The position numbers were made by a program, and so were the translations under genes. From an uncultured Alistipes sp. (GTDB lineage: Bacteria; Bacteroidota; Bacteroidia; Bacteroidales; Rikenellaceae), in NCBI GenBank assembly GCA_944321175.1, contig CALUKI010000002.1:1-64000 (forward strand): DNA of 64,000 nucleotides, given 5' to 3'. Numbering within the stretch: the stretch's first letter is position 1; each line of letters begins with the position of its first letter. The notes below the pieces were generated by a model. It was not told the origin of the DNA. It worked only from the letters and a program-made list of their open reading frames with translations, and searched no databases. Of the stretch, positions 54,483-62,868 are shown in pieces.

Positions 54483-55142
54483 CTAACCGGAGGTCGTATC
54501 CGCTGCACCGTCAGCGCCCGCGCCAGTTCCGTCGTCAGAATCTGTGCCCGTTCCCTCATCAGAACCCGTGCCCGGCCCGTCATCAGAACCCGAATCCGGC
54601 CCGTCGTCGGGATCCTCCGTATCGCCATCGGGATCTTCGGGCTCGATCGGGGCCTCGACATAAAATTCGTTGATCATCCGCCACGACCCGTCGACATACT
54701 TCTTCAGCTGTTTCCAAGGACGGAAAATGACCGATGTATAGAGTTGCGGCAGATTCTCGCCCAGATCCTGTTGGCGGTAACCGTAGAGCTTGTTCTCCGT
54801 ATCGACAGCCACGACAATGACCGGAGTGGAACTTACATGCATGGAGAGCAGATCCATCTCAACCGAATCGACACGAATTACCGCGCCATCGACCGGAGCT
54901 ACGCCTCTTTCATCGCTTCCCTTGCGCGTCAGCACCCCATTGAGCGCATCCTCATACGATGCGATCGTCCACGTCATCGTATCGGCCTCGAAAGCATAGG
55001 CGACCACCCCCGTCGCCGGAACGAGTTCGCCGGAGGATTCCGCCTGAACCCAGCTCTTGAGAATCACGTCGGTGTCGTATCCCACGCTTTTGAAACATCC
55101 GCTCATCAACAGAACGGCAGCAAAGAGAATCGTCCGTTTCAT
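54483..55142 (-). CDS. Lipoprotein with acidic low-complexity tail
   Basis: A 219-residue protein with a lipoprotein signal peptide (LMSGC, Cys16). Residues about 20-165 form a beta-rich globular part that is not recognised. The last 50 residues are almost only Asp, Gly, Glu, Ser and Thr, a flexible acidic tail that may bind calcium or act as a spacer. The repetitive tail could vary in length between strains. It lies 23 bp behind folK in the same direction. Confidence 0.8.
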   Translation of the reverse strand: MKRTILFAAVLLMSGCFKSVGYDTDVILKSWVQAESSGELVPATGVVAYAFEADTMTWTIASYEDALNGVLTRKGSDERGVAPVDGAVIRVDSVEMDLLSMHVSSTPVIVVAVDTENKLYGYRQQDLGENLPQLYTSVIFRPWKQLKKYVDGSWRMINEFYVEAPIEPEDPDGDTEDPDDGPDSGSDDGPGTGSDEGTGTDSDDGTGAGADGAADTTSG

Positions 55143-55165
55143 TCCGTCTTGTCAATCTTTGTCTG

Positions 55166-55696
55166 TCACATCGGAGCCTCCGTCCGATCCGCGTCGCGAA
55201 CCGGAGCCCCGTTTTTCAAAATCTCCCGCAACTCGCCCATCGTACGGCCCAAGACCGGATGACGGCGGTCGCGCATCACTTCGCACAACGGCGCCAGCAC
55301 AAATTCCCGCTCGGCAATCCCCGGATGCGGAATCGTAAGTTCCGGCGTCGATATTACGGCATCGTCGTAAAACAGAATGTCAATATCGATCGGCCGCGAC
55401 ACATACCGCTGGCCCGTAGCAGCCTTCTCGACCGCTTCGGAAGCCCTGTTGCGACCCAGTTCCCGCTCGATACGGTGGATTTGGGCAAGGAGTTCCTGCG
55501 GCGTATGGTCGGTTGAAACGATTACAACCTGGTTCATGAAGGGTTGCGGAGCCTCAAAGCCCCAAGGAGCACTGACATAGCAGTGGGAACAACGCAATAC
55601 GGCACCGATACGGCTGTTGATCAGCTGCTGCGCACACCGCAGCCGATCCTTCACATCACCGAGGTTTCCGCCCATCAACAATACGGCCCGTGCCAT
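55166..55696 (-). CDS. folK: 2-amino-4-hydroxy-6-hydroxymethyldihydropteridine pyrophosphokinase
   Basis: A 176-residue HPPK enzyme of folate synthesis; it transfers pyrophosphate from ATP to hydroxymethyldihydropterin. LLMGGNLGDVKDRL, YVSAPWGFEAPQPFMNQVV and RPIDIDILFYDD with IPHPGIAEREFVLAPL are the diagnostic blocks, including the Mg-binding Asp pair and the catalytic Arg. GGGAGGAG lies just upstream of ATG 55696, a good ribosome-binding site. No promoter element is visible in the 130 bp to holB. Confidence 0.96.
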   Translation of the reverse strand: MARAVLLMGGNLGDVKDRLRCAQQLINSRIGAVLRCSHCYVSAPWGFEAPQPFMNQVVIVSTDHTPQELLAQIHRIERELGRNRASEAVEKAATGQRYVSRPIDIDILFYDDAVISTPELTIPHPGIAEREFVLAPLCEVMRDRRHPVLGRTMGELREILKNGAPVRDADRTEAPM

Positions 55697-55826
55697 CGTC
55701 TCCTCCCGTTTCTAACTCTATTATTATATTTCGTTTTTGCGCCCGGCACTGCCGACCGCGCGCACGCCGCTTCAATCCGGCTTCTTCCCTCCACGCTGCA
55801 TCCAGCCTGCATACAGCCGGAAGGGG

Positions 55827-56969
55827 TTACCGACGACGGATCTGCTTGCTCACACTCAAGGCGAAGTGTGTAAAGACAATCGTCGGATTGCCGTTCTGCT
55901 GAATCTGACGCATCGCCCGTTCGATCTCGTCGAGTATCGTCTCCACATTCTCATTGCCGATAAACGGCGCAAACTTGCTGCAAAAATCGGCCTCCTCGCC
56001 CCACAGGTAGCTGATATCGCCCAGCCCCGCATGCAGCATGTAACTCTCCCGCAACAACCGTGCGGCATGACGCAGAAACATCCGCTGCTGCTCCCGCGAC
56101 AATTGCGCCACCTCTTCGGCCCACCCGACAAGTTCCAGATGCTTGTCATTGTAACTCAATCGCATCAACGAACAGAACAACGCGAAGCATTCACTTGTCA
56201 ACTCGTCGTCCTCACCGGCCAGCAACCGCCGCAGCACGAGATAATCGCCGCCGGCCAACCGCGCAAGATTGTGCCGCCGCACCGGATCCCGTTCCTCGGA
56301 GGCCGCGAGCGCCTCCAGCACCTCCGTTTCAATACGGGGTACCGCCACCTCCTGCGTCCGTGAAACAATCGTCCGCAACAAGCGGTCGGGAGCCTCGCTG
56401 ACCAGCAGGAACACCGTTTTGTCCCAAGGCTCCTCAAGGATCTTGAGAATCTTGTTCGACGCCTCCTCGCTCATCGTCTCCGGCAGCCACACAAGCACGA
56501 TCTTGTACTCCGCCTCGTAGCTCTTGAACGAGAGTTTGCGGATGATCTCATCCGCCTCGCGGGCCGAAATCGCACCGCGCAACGTCTTCCCCAAATCGAG
56601 CGCGTCATACCACTCCTGCGGAGAGAAATATCCTCCGGAGCGTGAAAAAAGCTCGCGGAAAAGCGGTAAAAAGGCATCCGAAGCAACGATCTCGCCCGAT
56701 TTCTTTCCCTGTTTGTTGACCGGAAAGACCAGATGCAGATCGGGATGCGCCAGGTCTGCGATCTGACGGCAGTCGGGACACTCGCCGCACGAATCGCCGT
56801 CGTGCCGGTGCCGACAGTTCAGATACTGCGCATAAGCAACGGCCAGCGGCAAGGCACCCGCACCCGGCATGCCCGTAAAGAGCTGCGCATGGCTCACACG
56901 CCCCGCCGCAACGCTCTCCGCCAAACGTCCTTTGAGCTCCTCCTGTCCGATGACATCCTTGAACCGCAT
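55827..56969 (-). CDS. holB: DNA polymerase III subunit delta'
   Basis: A 380-residue clamp-loader subunit. It begins FKDVIGQEELKGRLAESV, followed by the position of the Walker A loop, here GMPGAGALPLA without Lys, so it should not bind ATP, as is known for delta'. The zinc module is CRHRHDGDSCGECPDCR (three or four Cys). LKILEEPWDKTVFLLVSEAPDRLLRTIVSRTQ, split here for length at EEP, is the family core with the Ser-Arg-Thr sensor. The C-terminal collar domain follows. It is 27 bp downstream of a small membrane protein gene. Confidence 0.93.
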   Translation of the reverse strand: MRFKDVIGQEELKGRLAESVAAGRVSHAQLFTGMPGAGALPLAVAYAQYLNCRHRHDGDSCGECPDCRQIADLAHPDLHLVFPVNKQGKKSGEIVASDAFLPLFRELFSRSGGYFSPQEWYDALDLGKTLRGAISAREADEIIRKLSFKSYEAEYKIVLVWLPETMSEEASNKILKILEEPWDKTVFLLVSEAPDRLLRTIVSRTQEVAVPRIETEVLEALAASEERDPVRRHNLARLAGGDYLVLRRLLAGEDDELTSECFALFCSLMRLSYNDKHLELVGWAEEVAQLSREQQRMFLRHAARLLRESYMLHAGLGDISYLWGEEADFCSKFAPFIGNENVETILDEIERAMRQIQQNGNPTIVFTHFALSVSKQIRRR

Positions 56970-56996
56970 ATCCTCTCTATAAACGCATTTCCACTC

Positions 56997-57185
56997 TTAT
57001 TTGTTGCCATCGCGGCGCTTCACAAGCCGTACAGTCTGCCATCCGGCCACGAGGACCAACGCGGCGAACACACCGGCAAGCGTCCGTTTTCCCGCAACGC
57101 CCTCCATCGCATACAGGGCGGCGACCCCGACGACGAAAAGGGCAAAACTCACTCCCAGAACCAACAACTTCCCCCGCGCCTTCAT
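56997..57185 (-). CDS. Small membrane protein, 62 aa
   Basis: The product has 62 residues with two hydrophobic helices (about 6-25 and 36-53), a basic N-terminus and a basic tail ending Gly-Asn-Lys. A longer reading from 57257 would overlap the flippase gene and lacks coding character, so ATG 57185 is used. It begins 10 bp after the flippase stop and may serve with it, but no family is recognised. Confidence 0.6.
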   Translation of the reverse strand: MKARGKLLVLGVSFALFVVGVAALYAMEGVAGKRTLAGVFAALVLVAGWQTVRLVKRRDGNK

Positions 57186-57195
57186 CCCTGCCCGT

Positions 57196-58695
57196 TCAAC
57201 GTTTGACGATCGAGCGCAACAACCGTCCCGCATCGATCCGTTCACGCCGCACGGCATACAGAGCGAAAAGGGCGAAAAGCAGCACGTTCACAACGTATTC
57301 GGCGCCGCGCAGCGGGACACAGCGCGCAAAAACGGCACTGACAAAAAAGGCGCCGAGCCCCAGGACGACATATTCCCCGATACGGCGCCAGTCGTAGGGT
57401 GTCGGGAAGCAGCGGCGGTTGAGCCACCAGCTCACCGCAACCATCGCCGCCTCACTGGCCAGACGCGCCCATGCGGCACCCGCATATCCCATCGTCGGGA
57501 CGAGTGCGACGTTCATCACCACCGTAAAGAACAGACCGGTAAAGGTGACCCACATGGCCAGCTGCGTCCGCTCCTCGCGTTTGTACCAGAACGACAGATT
57601 CAGCCATACGCCGCTCAATACGTTTGCGCCCAGCACAACGGGAAGGATGAAAATCCCTTCGCGGAAATCCGCCCCGACAATCAGCGCAAAAAGATCCTTG
57701 AAGAGTGCGATGCCCAAAAAGATGAACATCGAGGCCATCACATAGTATTTCAATGCGGCGGCGTTCATCGCCACAAAATCGCTTTTCTTGTAATCGGCGA
57801 GAAAAAAAGGCTCGGCCGCCAGACGGTACATCTGCGTGAAAAGTACCATCACCACCGCAATCTTCGTGATGGCGCCATAGATTCCCAACTGTGCCATTGC
57901 ATCCACAGGAACCAGATATTTGATCATCTGCCGGTCGATGAATTCATTGGCCGTACCGGCCACGCCGCTCACAAGCAGCGGCAGCGAGTAAACCATCAAC
58001 GCAGCCAGCAGCCGTCGGTCGATATGCGGCACGGCGCGGTCGGTCGTAAGCAGTATGACGCACAGCGTCAGGACACTGGCAATAAAGTTGGCTACAAAGA
58101 CCCACCCGACGCCGAACGATGTATCGTACAATCCGGCGAAGCCGAAGCCGAACGCCAATGCCACATTGACCACTACGCTCAACGCCTTGATTTCCACAAA
58201 GGTTGTCGCACGCCCCTGTTCGCGCAGCCGCGAAAACGGAATACAGGCCGCGACATCGAACCAGACGATCGCCGCAACCCATACGACATACTCCGGATGT
58301 GCGGCATACGCCTCACCCATCCACGAAGAGACCCAGTCGCGTCCCAGGGCCACCAGCAGGAAGAAGAGCGACGCCGCCAATAAAGTCACCCCCCATGTCG
58401 TGGCGAACAACCGTCGTTTGGCGGCTCCGGCATGAGCTGCAATCTCCGATGGCGTCCCGCCCTCGGCAGCCGCTTGGCTGTCGGCATGCCCCGCAAAGCG
58501 GAAATAGGCCGATTCGAGCCCCATCGTAAGAACCACCAGCGCAAAAGGAATCAGCGCATAGACGTCCGTAACGATTCCATAGGTTTCCTGACCGAACACC
58601 CGTGTGTAAAAAGGGGTGAGCAGATAACTCAGGAACCGCACGACAATCGTACTGACTCCGTAAACGGCAGTCTGTTTGGCCAATTTCTCCAGCAT
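57196..58695 (-). CDS. Polysaccharide/oligosaccharide flippase (Wzx/MurJ-like, MOP superfamily)
   Basis: A 499-residue inner-membrane protein with about fourteen helices. The start KLAKQTAVYGVSTIVVRFLSYLL and the segment LTPFYTRVF are typical of the RfbX/Wzx polysaccharide export branch; helix pairs continue to the C-terminus. Such proteins flip undecaprenyl-linked glycans across the membrane. No glycosyltransferase genes lie beside it, so the glycan is not defined. A TATCTTTG element is 38 bp upstream. It heads the long minus-strand series that runs to 47835. Confidence 0.92.
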   Translation of the reverse strand: MLEKLAKQTAVYGVSTIVVRFLSYLLTPFYTRVFGQETYGIVTDVYALIPFALVVLTMGLESAYFRFAGHADSQAAAEGGTPSEIAAHAGAAKRRLFATTWGVTLLAASLFFLLVALGRDWVSSWMGEAYAAHPEYVVWVAAIVWFDVAACIPFSRLREQGRATTFVEIKALSVVVNVALAFGFGFAGLYDTSFGVGWVFVANFIASVLTLCVILLTTDRAVPHIDRRLLAALMVYSLPLLVSGVAGTANEFIDRQMIKYLVPVDAMAQLGIYGAITKIAVVMVLFTQMYRLAAEPFFLADYKKSDFVAMNAAALKYYVMASMFIFLGIALFKDLFALIVGADFREGIFILPVVLGANVLSGVWLNLSFWYKREERTQLAMWVTFTGLFFTVVMNVALVPTMGYAGAAWARLASEAAMVAVSWWLNRRCFPTPYDWRRIGEYVVLGLGAFFVSAVFARCVPLRGAEYVVNVLLFALFALYAVRRERIDAGRLLRSIVKR

Positions 58696-58733
58696 ATTCT
58701 CCGTTCCGGCCTGTAATCGGGCCGTTTATCGGG

Positions 58734-58741
58734 CAAAGATA
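58734..58741 (-). promoter_or_regulatory. -7 promoter element of the flippase gene
   Basis: TATCTTTG on the minus strand matches TAnnTTTG and abuts the first copy of the 85-bp repeat. A related but imperfect copy (GTACTTTGG) recurs at the junction between the repeats. Confidence 0.5.
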
Positions 58742-58910
58742 CGAAAAGTCGAGCGCAGAGACAAATCAAAACGCAGTTTTCGATTTGGCTATACCGAGAC
58801 GGAGTATCTAAGGCGAAGCCAAAGTACGAAAAGTCGAGCGCAGAGACAACGCAAAACGCAGTTTTCGATTTGGCTATGCCGAGACGGAGTATCTAAGGCG
58901 AAGCCAAAGT
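58741..58910. repeat. 85-bp tandem repeat, two copies
   Basis: Copy 1 is 58741-58825 and copy 2 is 58826-58910. They differ at three positions (82 of 85 identical). Each unit starts ACGAAAAGTCGAGCGCAGAG and ends GGCGAAGCCAAAGT. Within a unit, TTTGGCT can pair with AGCCAAA and CGAAAA with TTTTCG, so each copy may form two hairpins. It lies between the divergent flippase and lipA genes. No coding role: 85 is not a multiple of three and the reading frame shifts between copies. Confidence 0.9.
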
Positions 58911-58986
58911 CCTGAAACAGTTGCAACAACGCTCACGGCTCCGTCCCAAGAAAGGGCGTTCCCAAGGCGAAATTTATTAATGTCCG

Positions 58987-59017
58987 GTTGACCGTATCGT
59001 TTTTTTGTGTATATTTG
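58987..59017 (+). promoter_or_regulatory. Promoter of lipA
   Basis: GTTG (58987-58990, one mismatch to TTTG), a 19-bp spacer and TATATTTG (59010-59017) match the Bacteroidetes consensus. ATG 59044 is 26 bp downstream. Confidence 0.7.
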
Positions 59018-59043
59018 CGTCAATTGGAAAATAATGAACTTAA

Positions 59044-59928
59044 ATGCCGAAGTTGTATGACAGCAAGGTAAACGTTACGCAAAAACCCGGCTGGCTGAAG
59101 ATCCGCCTCCACCGCACGGCACAATTCGCCGAGGTGGACCGTATCGTCCGGACACATGCCCTGCATACGATTTGCAGCAGCGGCATGTGCCCCAACAAAG
59201 CCGAATGCTGGAGCCGTCGGACCGCTACCTTCATGATCTTGGGAGACGTCTGCACGCGAAGTTGCCGTTTCTGTGCCACACGCACCGGAAAACCGGCGGC
59301 GCCCGATGCTGCGGAACCCGAACAACTCGCACACAGCGTGCGGCTGATGGGACTTCGGCACGTTGTCGTAACATCCGTTACACGTGATGACCTGGCCGAC
59401 GGCGGCGCCCGACACTGGGCCGCAACCGTCGAGGCTATCCGCAAAGAGAATCACGACGCAACAATTGAGCTCCTTATTCCAGATTTCGATGCCCGCCCCG
59501 AACTGTTGGATATCGTGGCGGCATCGAAGCCCGACATCATCGGGCACAACATCGAAACCGTCGAACGACTCACTCCGCAGGTGCGGTCGCGCGCCCGTTA
59601 TGCGACAAGCATGGCCACGCTGCGCTACCTCGCATCGGCAGGCGCCGCAACCAAAAGCGGCCTGATGGCGGGTCTCGGCGAAACCGATGACGAGGTGTTG
59701 CAGACGCTGCACGACCTGCGCGAAGCCGGCGTGCGCATCGTCACCCTCGGCCAGTATCTTCGACCTACGCTGGAGCACTGTCCCGTTGCGGAATACATCA
59801 CTCCGGAAAAGTTCGAATGGTACCGGCAGCAAGCGCTCCGCATGGGGTTCGATTACTGCGCAAGCGCCCCGATGGTGCGCTCGTCGTATCGGGCCCAGGA
59901 GGCGCTCGAAGCGATTGGAAAACGGTAA
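59044..59928 (+). CDS. lipA: Lipoyl synthase
   Basis: A 294-residue radical SAM enzyme that inserts two sulfurs into octanoyl groups on lipoyl domains. The auxiliary cluster Cys residues are C44, C49 and C55 (CSSGMCPNKAEC), and the radical SAM cluster is C70, C74, C77 (CTRSCRFC). The C-terminal RSSY motif, which binds the auxiliary cluster, is present near residue 281. Length is normal. lipB lies 79 bp downstream. Confidence 0.97.
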   Translation: MPKLYDSKVNVTQKPGWLKIRLHRTAQFAEVDRIVRTHALHTICSSGMCPNKAECWSRRTATFMILGDVCTRSCRFCATRTGKPAAPDAAEPEQLAHSVRLMGLRHVVVTSVTRDDLADGGARHWAATVEAIRKENHDATIELLIPDFDARPELLDIVAASKPDIIGHNIETVERLTPQVRSRARYATSMATLRYLASAGAATKSGLMAGLGETDDEVLQTLHDLREAGVRIVTLGQYLRPTLEHCPVAEYITPEKFEWYRQQALRMGFDYCASAPMVRSSYRAQEALEAIGKR

Positions 59929-60007
59929 TCCGCAACTTCCGCAGGCCCGTCCATACCCGACGGAACAGGGGAATCCGGCTTGCCGACACGTTTTAACAAC
60001 GACCGCC

Positions 60008-60685
60008 ATGACCGTTCGTTTTCTCGATTTGGGGCAGATGCCTTACCTGCGTTGCTGGGGATACCAGCGACGGCTCTTCGATGTGCTTTCGGCCCATCGG
60101 AACGAACCGTCGGAAAACGCCGGATGGATCCTGACCGTCGAACATCCGCCGGTCTATACGCTCGGTAAAAGCGGAAAAGGCTCCAATCTGCTCGTCAGCG
60201 AGGAGTTCCTGCGGTCGAAAGGGGCGGAATACCACTCTATCGACCGGGGCGGCGACATCACCTTTCATGGGCCCGGTCAGGTGGTTTGCTATCCGATCCT
60301 CGATCTGGCAAGGCTGAAACTCGGACTGCGCGACTATGTCGATGCGCTCGAAGGCGCCGTCATCGATACGGTGGCCGAATACGGAATCCGGGGCGAACGC
60401 ATCGCCGGCGCTTCGGGTGTATGGATTGCAGACGGGAAAACGCAGCCGCGCAAAATCTGTGCGATCGGGGTGCGGGCTTCACGGTTCGTCACCATGCACG
60501 GTTTGGCGCTCAATGTCTCGACCGACCTCGACTGGTTCGGGTACATCAACCCCTGCGGATTCGCCGACCGGGGCGTAACCTCAATCGAACGCGAAACAGG
60601 GGCAACAACCGCTTTCGAAGAGGTGAAAAAACAAGTTGTCAACCATTTAAGCGAGAATTTGAATGTTAAAATATATAATAATTAA
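60008..60685 (+). CDS. lipB: Octanoyl-[acyl-carrier-protein]-protein N-octanoyltransferase
   Basis: A 225-residue enzyme that moves octanoate from ACP to lipoyl domains, the step before LipA. VEHPPVYTLGKSG, IDRGGDITFHGPGQVVCYPI (with the conserved His) and KICAIGVRASRFVTMHGLALN with the catalytic Lys are the family blocks; INPCGFADRGVTSIE supplies the catalytic Cys. ATG 60008 is chosen because upstream sequence in frame overlaps lipA. It is followed by recJ after 5 bp. Confidence 0.96.
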   Translation: MTVRFLDLGQMPYLRCWGYQRRLFDVLSAHRNEPSENAGWILTVEHPPVYTLGKSGKGSNLLVSEEFLRSKGAEYHSIDRGGDITFHGPGQVVCYPILDLARLKLGLRDYVDALEGAVIDTVAEYGIRGERIAGASGVWIADGKTQPRKICAIGVRASRFVTMHGLALNVSTDLDWFGYINPCGFADRGVTSIERETGATTAFEEVKKQVVNHLSENLNVKIYNN

Positions 60686-60690
60686 ACCGT

Positions 60691-62457
60691 ATGCCTATAG
60701 AAAAAAGATGGGTGGTCAAACCGCAAGGCGACCCCGCGACCGTGGAGCTGCTCTCCACGACGCTGCGGATCCCCAAGGTATTGGCTAACCTGCTCGTACA
60801 AAGAGGCATAGACACGGAAGAGAAGGCTCATGCGTTCTTCAATCCCCAGCTGTCGGATCTCCATGACCCCTTCCTGATGAAGGATATGGACCGCGCAGTG
60901 GAACGCGTCGAAAAGGCCGTCGAAGGCCATGAGAAGATCATGGTCTATGGCGACTACGACGTGGACGGGACAACCGCCGTAGCGCTCGTATTCAAATTCC
61001 TGCGCCACATCGGACACCGCAACCTGCTCTTCTACATACCGGATCGCTACACCGAGGGATACGGTATCTCCATCAAGGGCATCGACTATGCCGCCCGCAA
61101 GGGTGTGACATTGATCATCGCTCTCGATTGCGGCATCAAAGCCATGGAGAAAGTCGCCTATGCCAAGACCAAGGGCGTGGATTTCATCATCTGCGACCAT
61201 CACCTCCCCGCCGAGGAGATTCCTCGTGCCGTAGCCGTTCTCGACCCCAAGCGCAATGACTGCACCTATCCGTTCGACGAATTGTCCGGATGCGGAGTGG
61301 GCTTCAAGCTCGTACAAGCCTATGCCCAGCACAAAGGGCTGGATTTCAACAGATCCGTCATGCCCCTGCTCGATCTGCTCGTGGTGAGCATTGCGTCGGA
61401 CATCGTACCGCTGGTCGGTGAAAACCGCATTCTGGCCCATTACGGACTCGAACTGCTCAATCGTGCGCCGTCGAAAGGTCTGCTGTCGATCATCAAGATC
61501 TGCGGGCTGAACAAACATGTCATCACCATCGACGACATCGTCTTCAAGATCGGGCCGCGCATCAATGCCGCCGGGCGCATGCGCATGGACGAACACGATG
61601 AGAATGCCGCTCCGTCGGGCGGTTACGCCGCCGTAAACCTGCTGGTGGAAAACAACGAAAGCGATGCGGAAGATTACGGATCGATCATCGACGCCTTCAA
61701 TCAGGACCGCAAATCGATCGACCGGCATGTGACGCAGGAGGCGCACGAGATCATCGAGAGCAATCCCGAACTCAAGCGTCGCAAAAGTACGGTCATCTAC
61801 AATCCCAAATGGATGAAAGGCATCGTGGGCATCGTTGCATCGCGGCTCATTGAGACCTACTACCGGCCGACGGTCGTATTGACCCAGAGCAACGGGTTTG
61901 CTACGGGATCGGCACGTTCGGTTCCGGGCTTCGATCTCTATCAGGCCGTAGAGTCCTGTGCCGACCTGCTGGAGAATTTCGGCGGACACATGTACGCGGC
62001 CGGATTGACGATGAAAACCGAGAACGTGGAAGAGTTTACAATGCGGTTCAACGCCTATGTCGAGGAGAATATCGATCCGCAGATGCTCATTCCGCAGGTC
62101 GATATCGATGCCGAGCTGCTCTTCTCGGACATCACGCCGGCTTTCCGTCGGGAGTTGAAGCGCTTCGAACCGTTCGGGCAGGGCAATGCCGCTCCGGTCT
62201 TCGTGACACACGGCGTCAGCAATCGGGGCGATGCGAAACTCGTCGGCGCCGAGTGCGAACACCTGCGCATGGACCTCACACAGCGGCAAAAGCCCTGTAC
62301 AACCCTGCAATGTATCGCCTTCCAGCAACCGGAACATTACGAATGGATCCGCTCGGGACGGCCGGTGGACGTATGCTACCAGATCGTGGAGAACCACTAT
62401 CGCGGAACGGTCTCGACCCAGCTGCGGATCAAGGATATCAAAACGGTGGAGCGATAG
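60691..62457 (+). CDS. recJ: Single-stranded-DNA-specific exonuclease RecJ
   Basis: A 588-residue 5'-3' exonuclease of the DHH family, used in recombination and mismatch repair. Motif I is VYGDYDVDGTTAVAL, motif II is IALDCGIK, and motif III is ICDHHLP (Asp-His-His). The DHHA1 domain has GRMRMDEHDE and, further on, VGIVASRLIETYYRP with GSARSVPGFDLYQAV and GGHMYAAGLTM, and an OB domain ends the chain. The gene lies 5 bp behind lipB, probably in one operon with lipA and lipB. Confidence 0.96.
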   Translation: MPIEKRWVVKPQGDPATVELLSTTLRIPKVLANLLVQRGIDTEEKAHAFFNPQLSDLHDPFLMKDMDRAVERVEKAVEGHEKIMVYGDYDVDGTTAVALVFKFLRHIGHRNLLFYIPDRYTEGYGISIKGIDYAARKGVTLIIALDCGIKAMEKVAYAKTKGVDFIICDHHLPAEEIPRAVAVLDPKRNDCTYPFDELSGCGVGFKLVQAYAQHKGLDFNRSVMPLLDLLVVSIASDIVPLVGENRILAHYGLELLNRAPSKGLLSIIKICGLNKHVITIDDIVFKIGPRINAAGRMRMDEHDENAAPSGGYAAVNLLVENNESDAEDYGSIIDAFNQDRKSIDRHVTQEAHEIIESNPELKRRKSTVIYNPKWMKGIVGIVASRLIETYYRPTVVLTQSNGFATGSARSVPGFDLYQAVESCADLLENFGGHMYAAGLTMKTENVEEFTMRFNAYVEENIDPQMLIPQVDIDAELLFSDITPAFRRELKRFEPFGQGNAAPVFVTHGVSNRGDAKLVGAECEHLRMDLTQRQKPCTTLQCIAFQQPEHYEWIRSGRPVDVCYQIVENHYRGTVSTQLRIKDIKTVER

Positions 62458-62476
62458 CATACGACAAAATCATTGC

Positions 62477-62526
62477 ACATAGTCAGCAATTCACTTAATT
62501 ATGAGTGGAATGCTGGCTATGTTTTA
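62477..62526 (+). terminator. Terminator after recJ
   Basis: A 19-position imperfect stem (62477-62495 with 62504-62522; two G-T pairs and one mismatch) is followed by TTTTATG. It starts 20 bp after the recJ stop and separates the GC-rich core from the AT-richer cassette. Confidence 0.65.
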
Positions 62527-62575
62527 TGCTCATATATATATTTAATATCGCATCGACAAAAACACAATATTTTAT

Positions 62576-62606
62576 TTTGAATACCCCAATGTTAATATTA
62601 TATTTG
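62576..62606 (+). promoter_or_regulatory. Consensus promoter of the NVEALA-propeller operon
   Basis: TTTG (62576-62579), a 19-bp spacer and TATATTTG (62599-62606) match the Bacteroidetes consensus exactly. ATG 62641 is 34 bp downstream. Confidence 0.85.
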
Positions 62607-62640
62607 CCTTATAACAAGCTTAACCTTAAAAAACTCACCT

Positions 62641-62868
62641 ATGAAAAAATTATTCTTTTTCGCAGTCATTTCTGCGGCAGCAACAATCACAACGGCAACA
62701 AGTTTATCGTACTTCAACAAAATCGAATCCTCTGATCTGCTAAATGCTAATGTCGAGGCTTTAGCACATGATGAAATCGACGTAGGAGAAATATGCATAT
62801 ATGCCGACGTAATATGCTACGAATTAAATGATGATTTAGGTCATGCCCTAATTAAGGGATATAAATAA
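62641..62868 (+). CDS. NVEALA family small secreted protein
   Basis: A 75-residue protein. A hydrophobic N-terminus (about 3-24) looks like a signal or membrane segment. The motif N-V-E-A-L-A (37-42) defines the NVEALA family of Bacteroidetes (PF14055, recalled). It is followed by an acidic C-terminal part with two Cys (C52, C59) and several Tyr. The motif lies where a leader would end, so the C-terminal part of about 33 residues may be a processed product (inference). Its stop overlaps the start of the propeller gene (TAATG), so the two are coupled. Base composition is markedly AT-richer than recJ upstream. Confidence 0.85.
   Translation: MKKLFFFAVISAAATITTATSLSYFNKIESSDLLNANVEALAHDEIDVGEICIYADVICYELNDDLGHALIKGYK

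Noticed and set aside
55827..56969. Loss of the Walker A Lys in HolB as a sign of a broken gene
   Set aside because: Delta' subunits normally lack ATP binding; the rest of the protein is intact.
58741..58910. Tandem repeat considered as a CRISPR remnant
   Set aside because: Units are directly adjacent, 85 bp long and only two, with no spacers and no cas genes.
60682..62460. A 592-codon frame antisense to the whole of recJ
   Set aside because: recJ is unambiguous on the plus strand; the antisense product shows no family motif.
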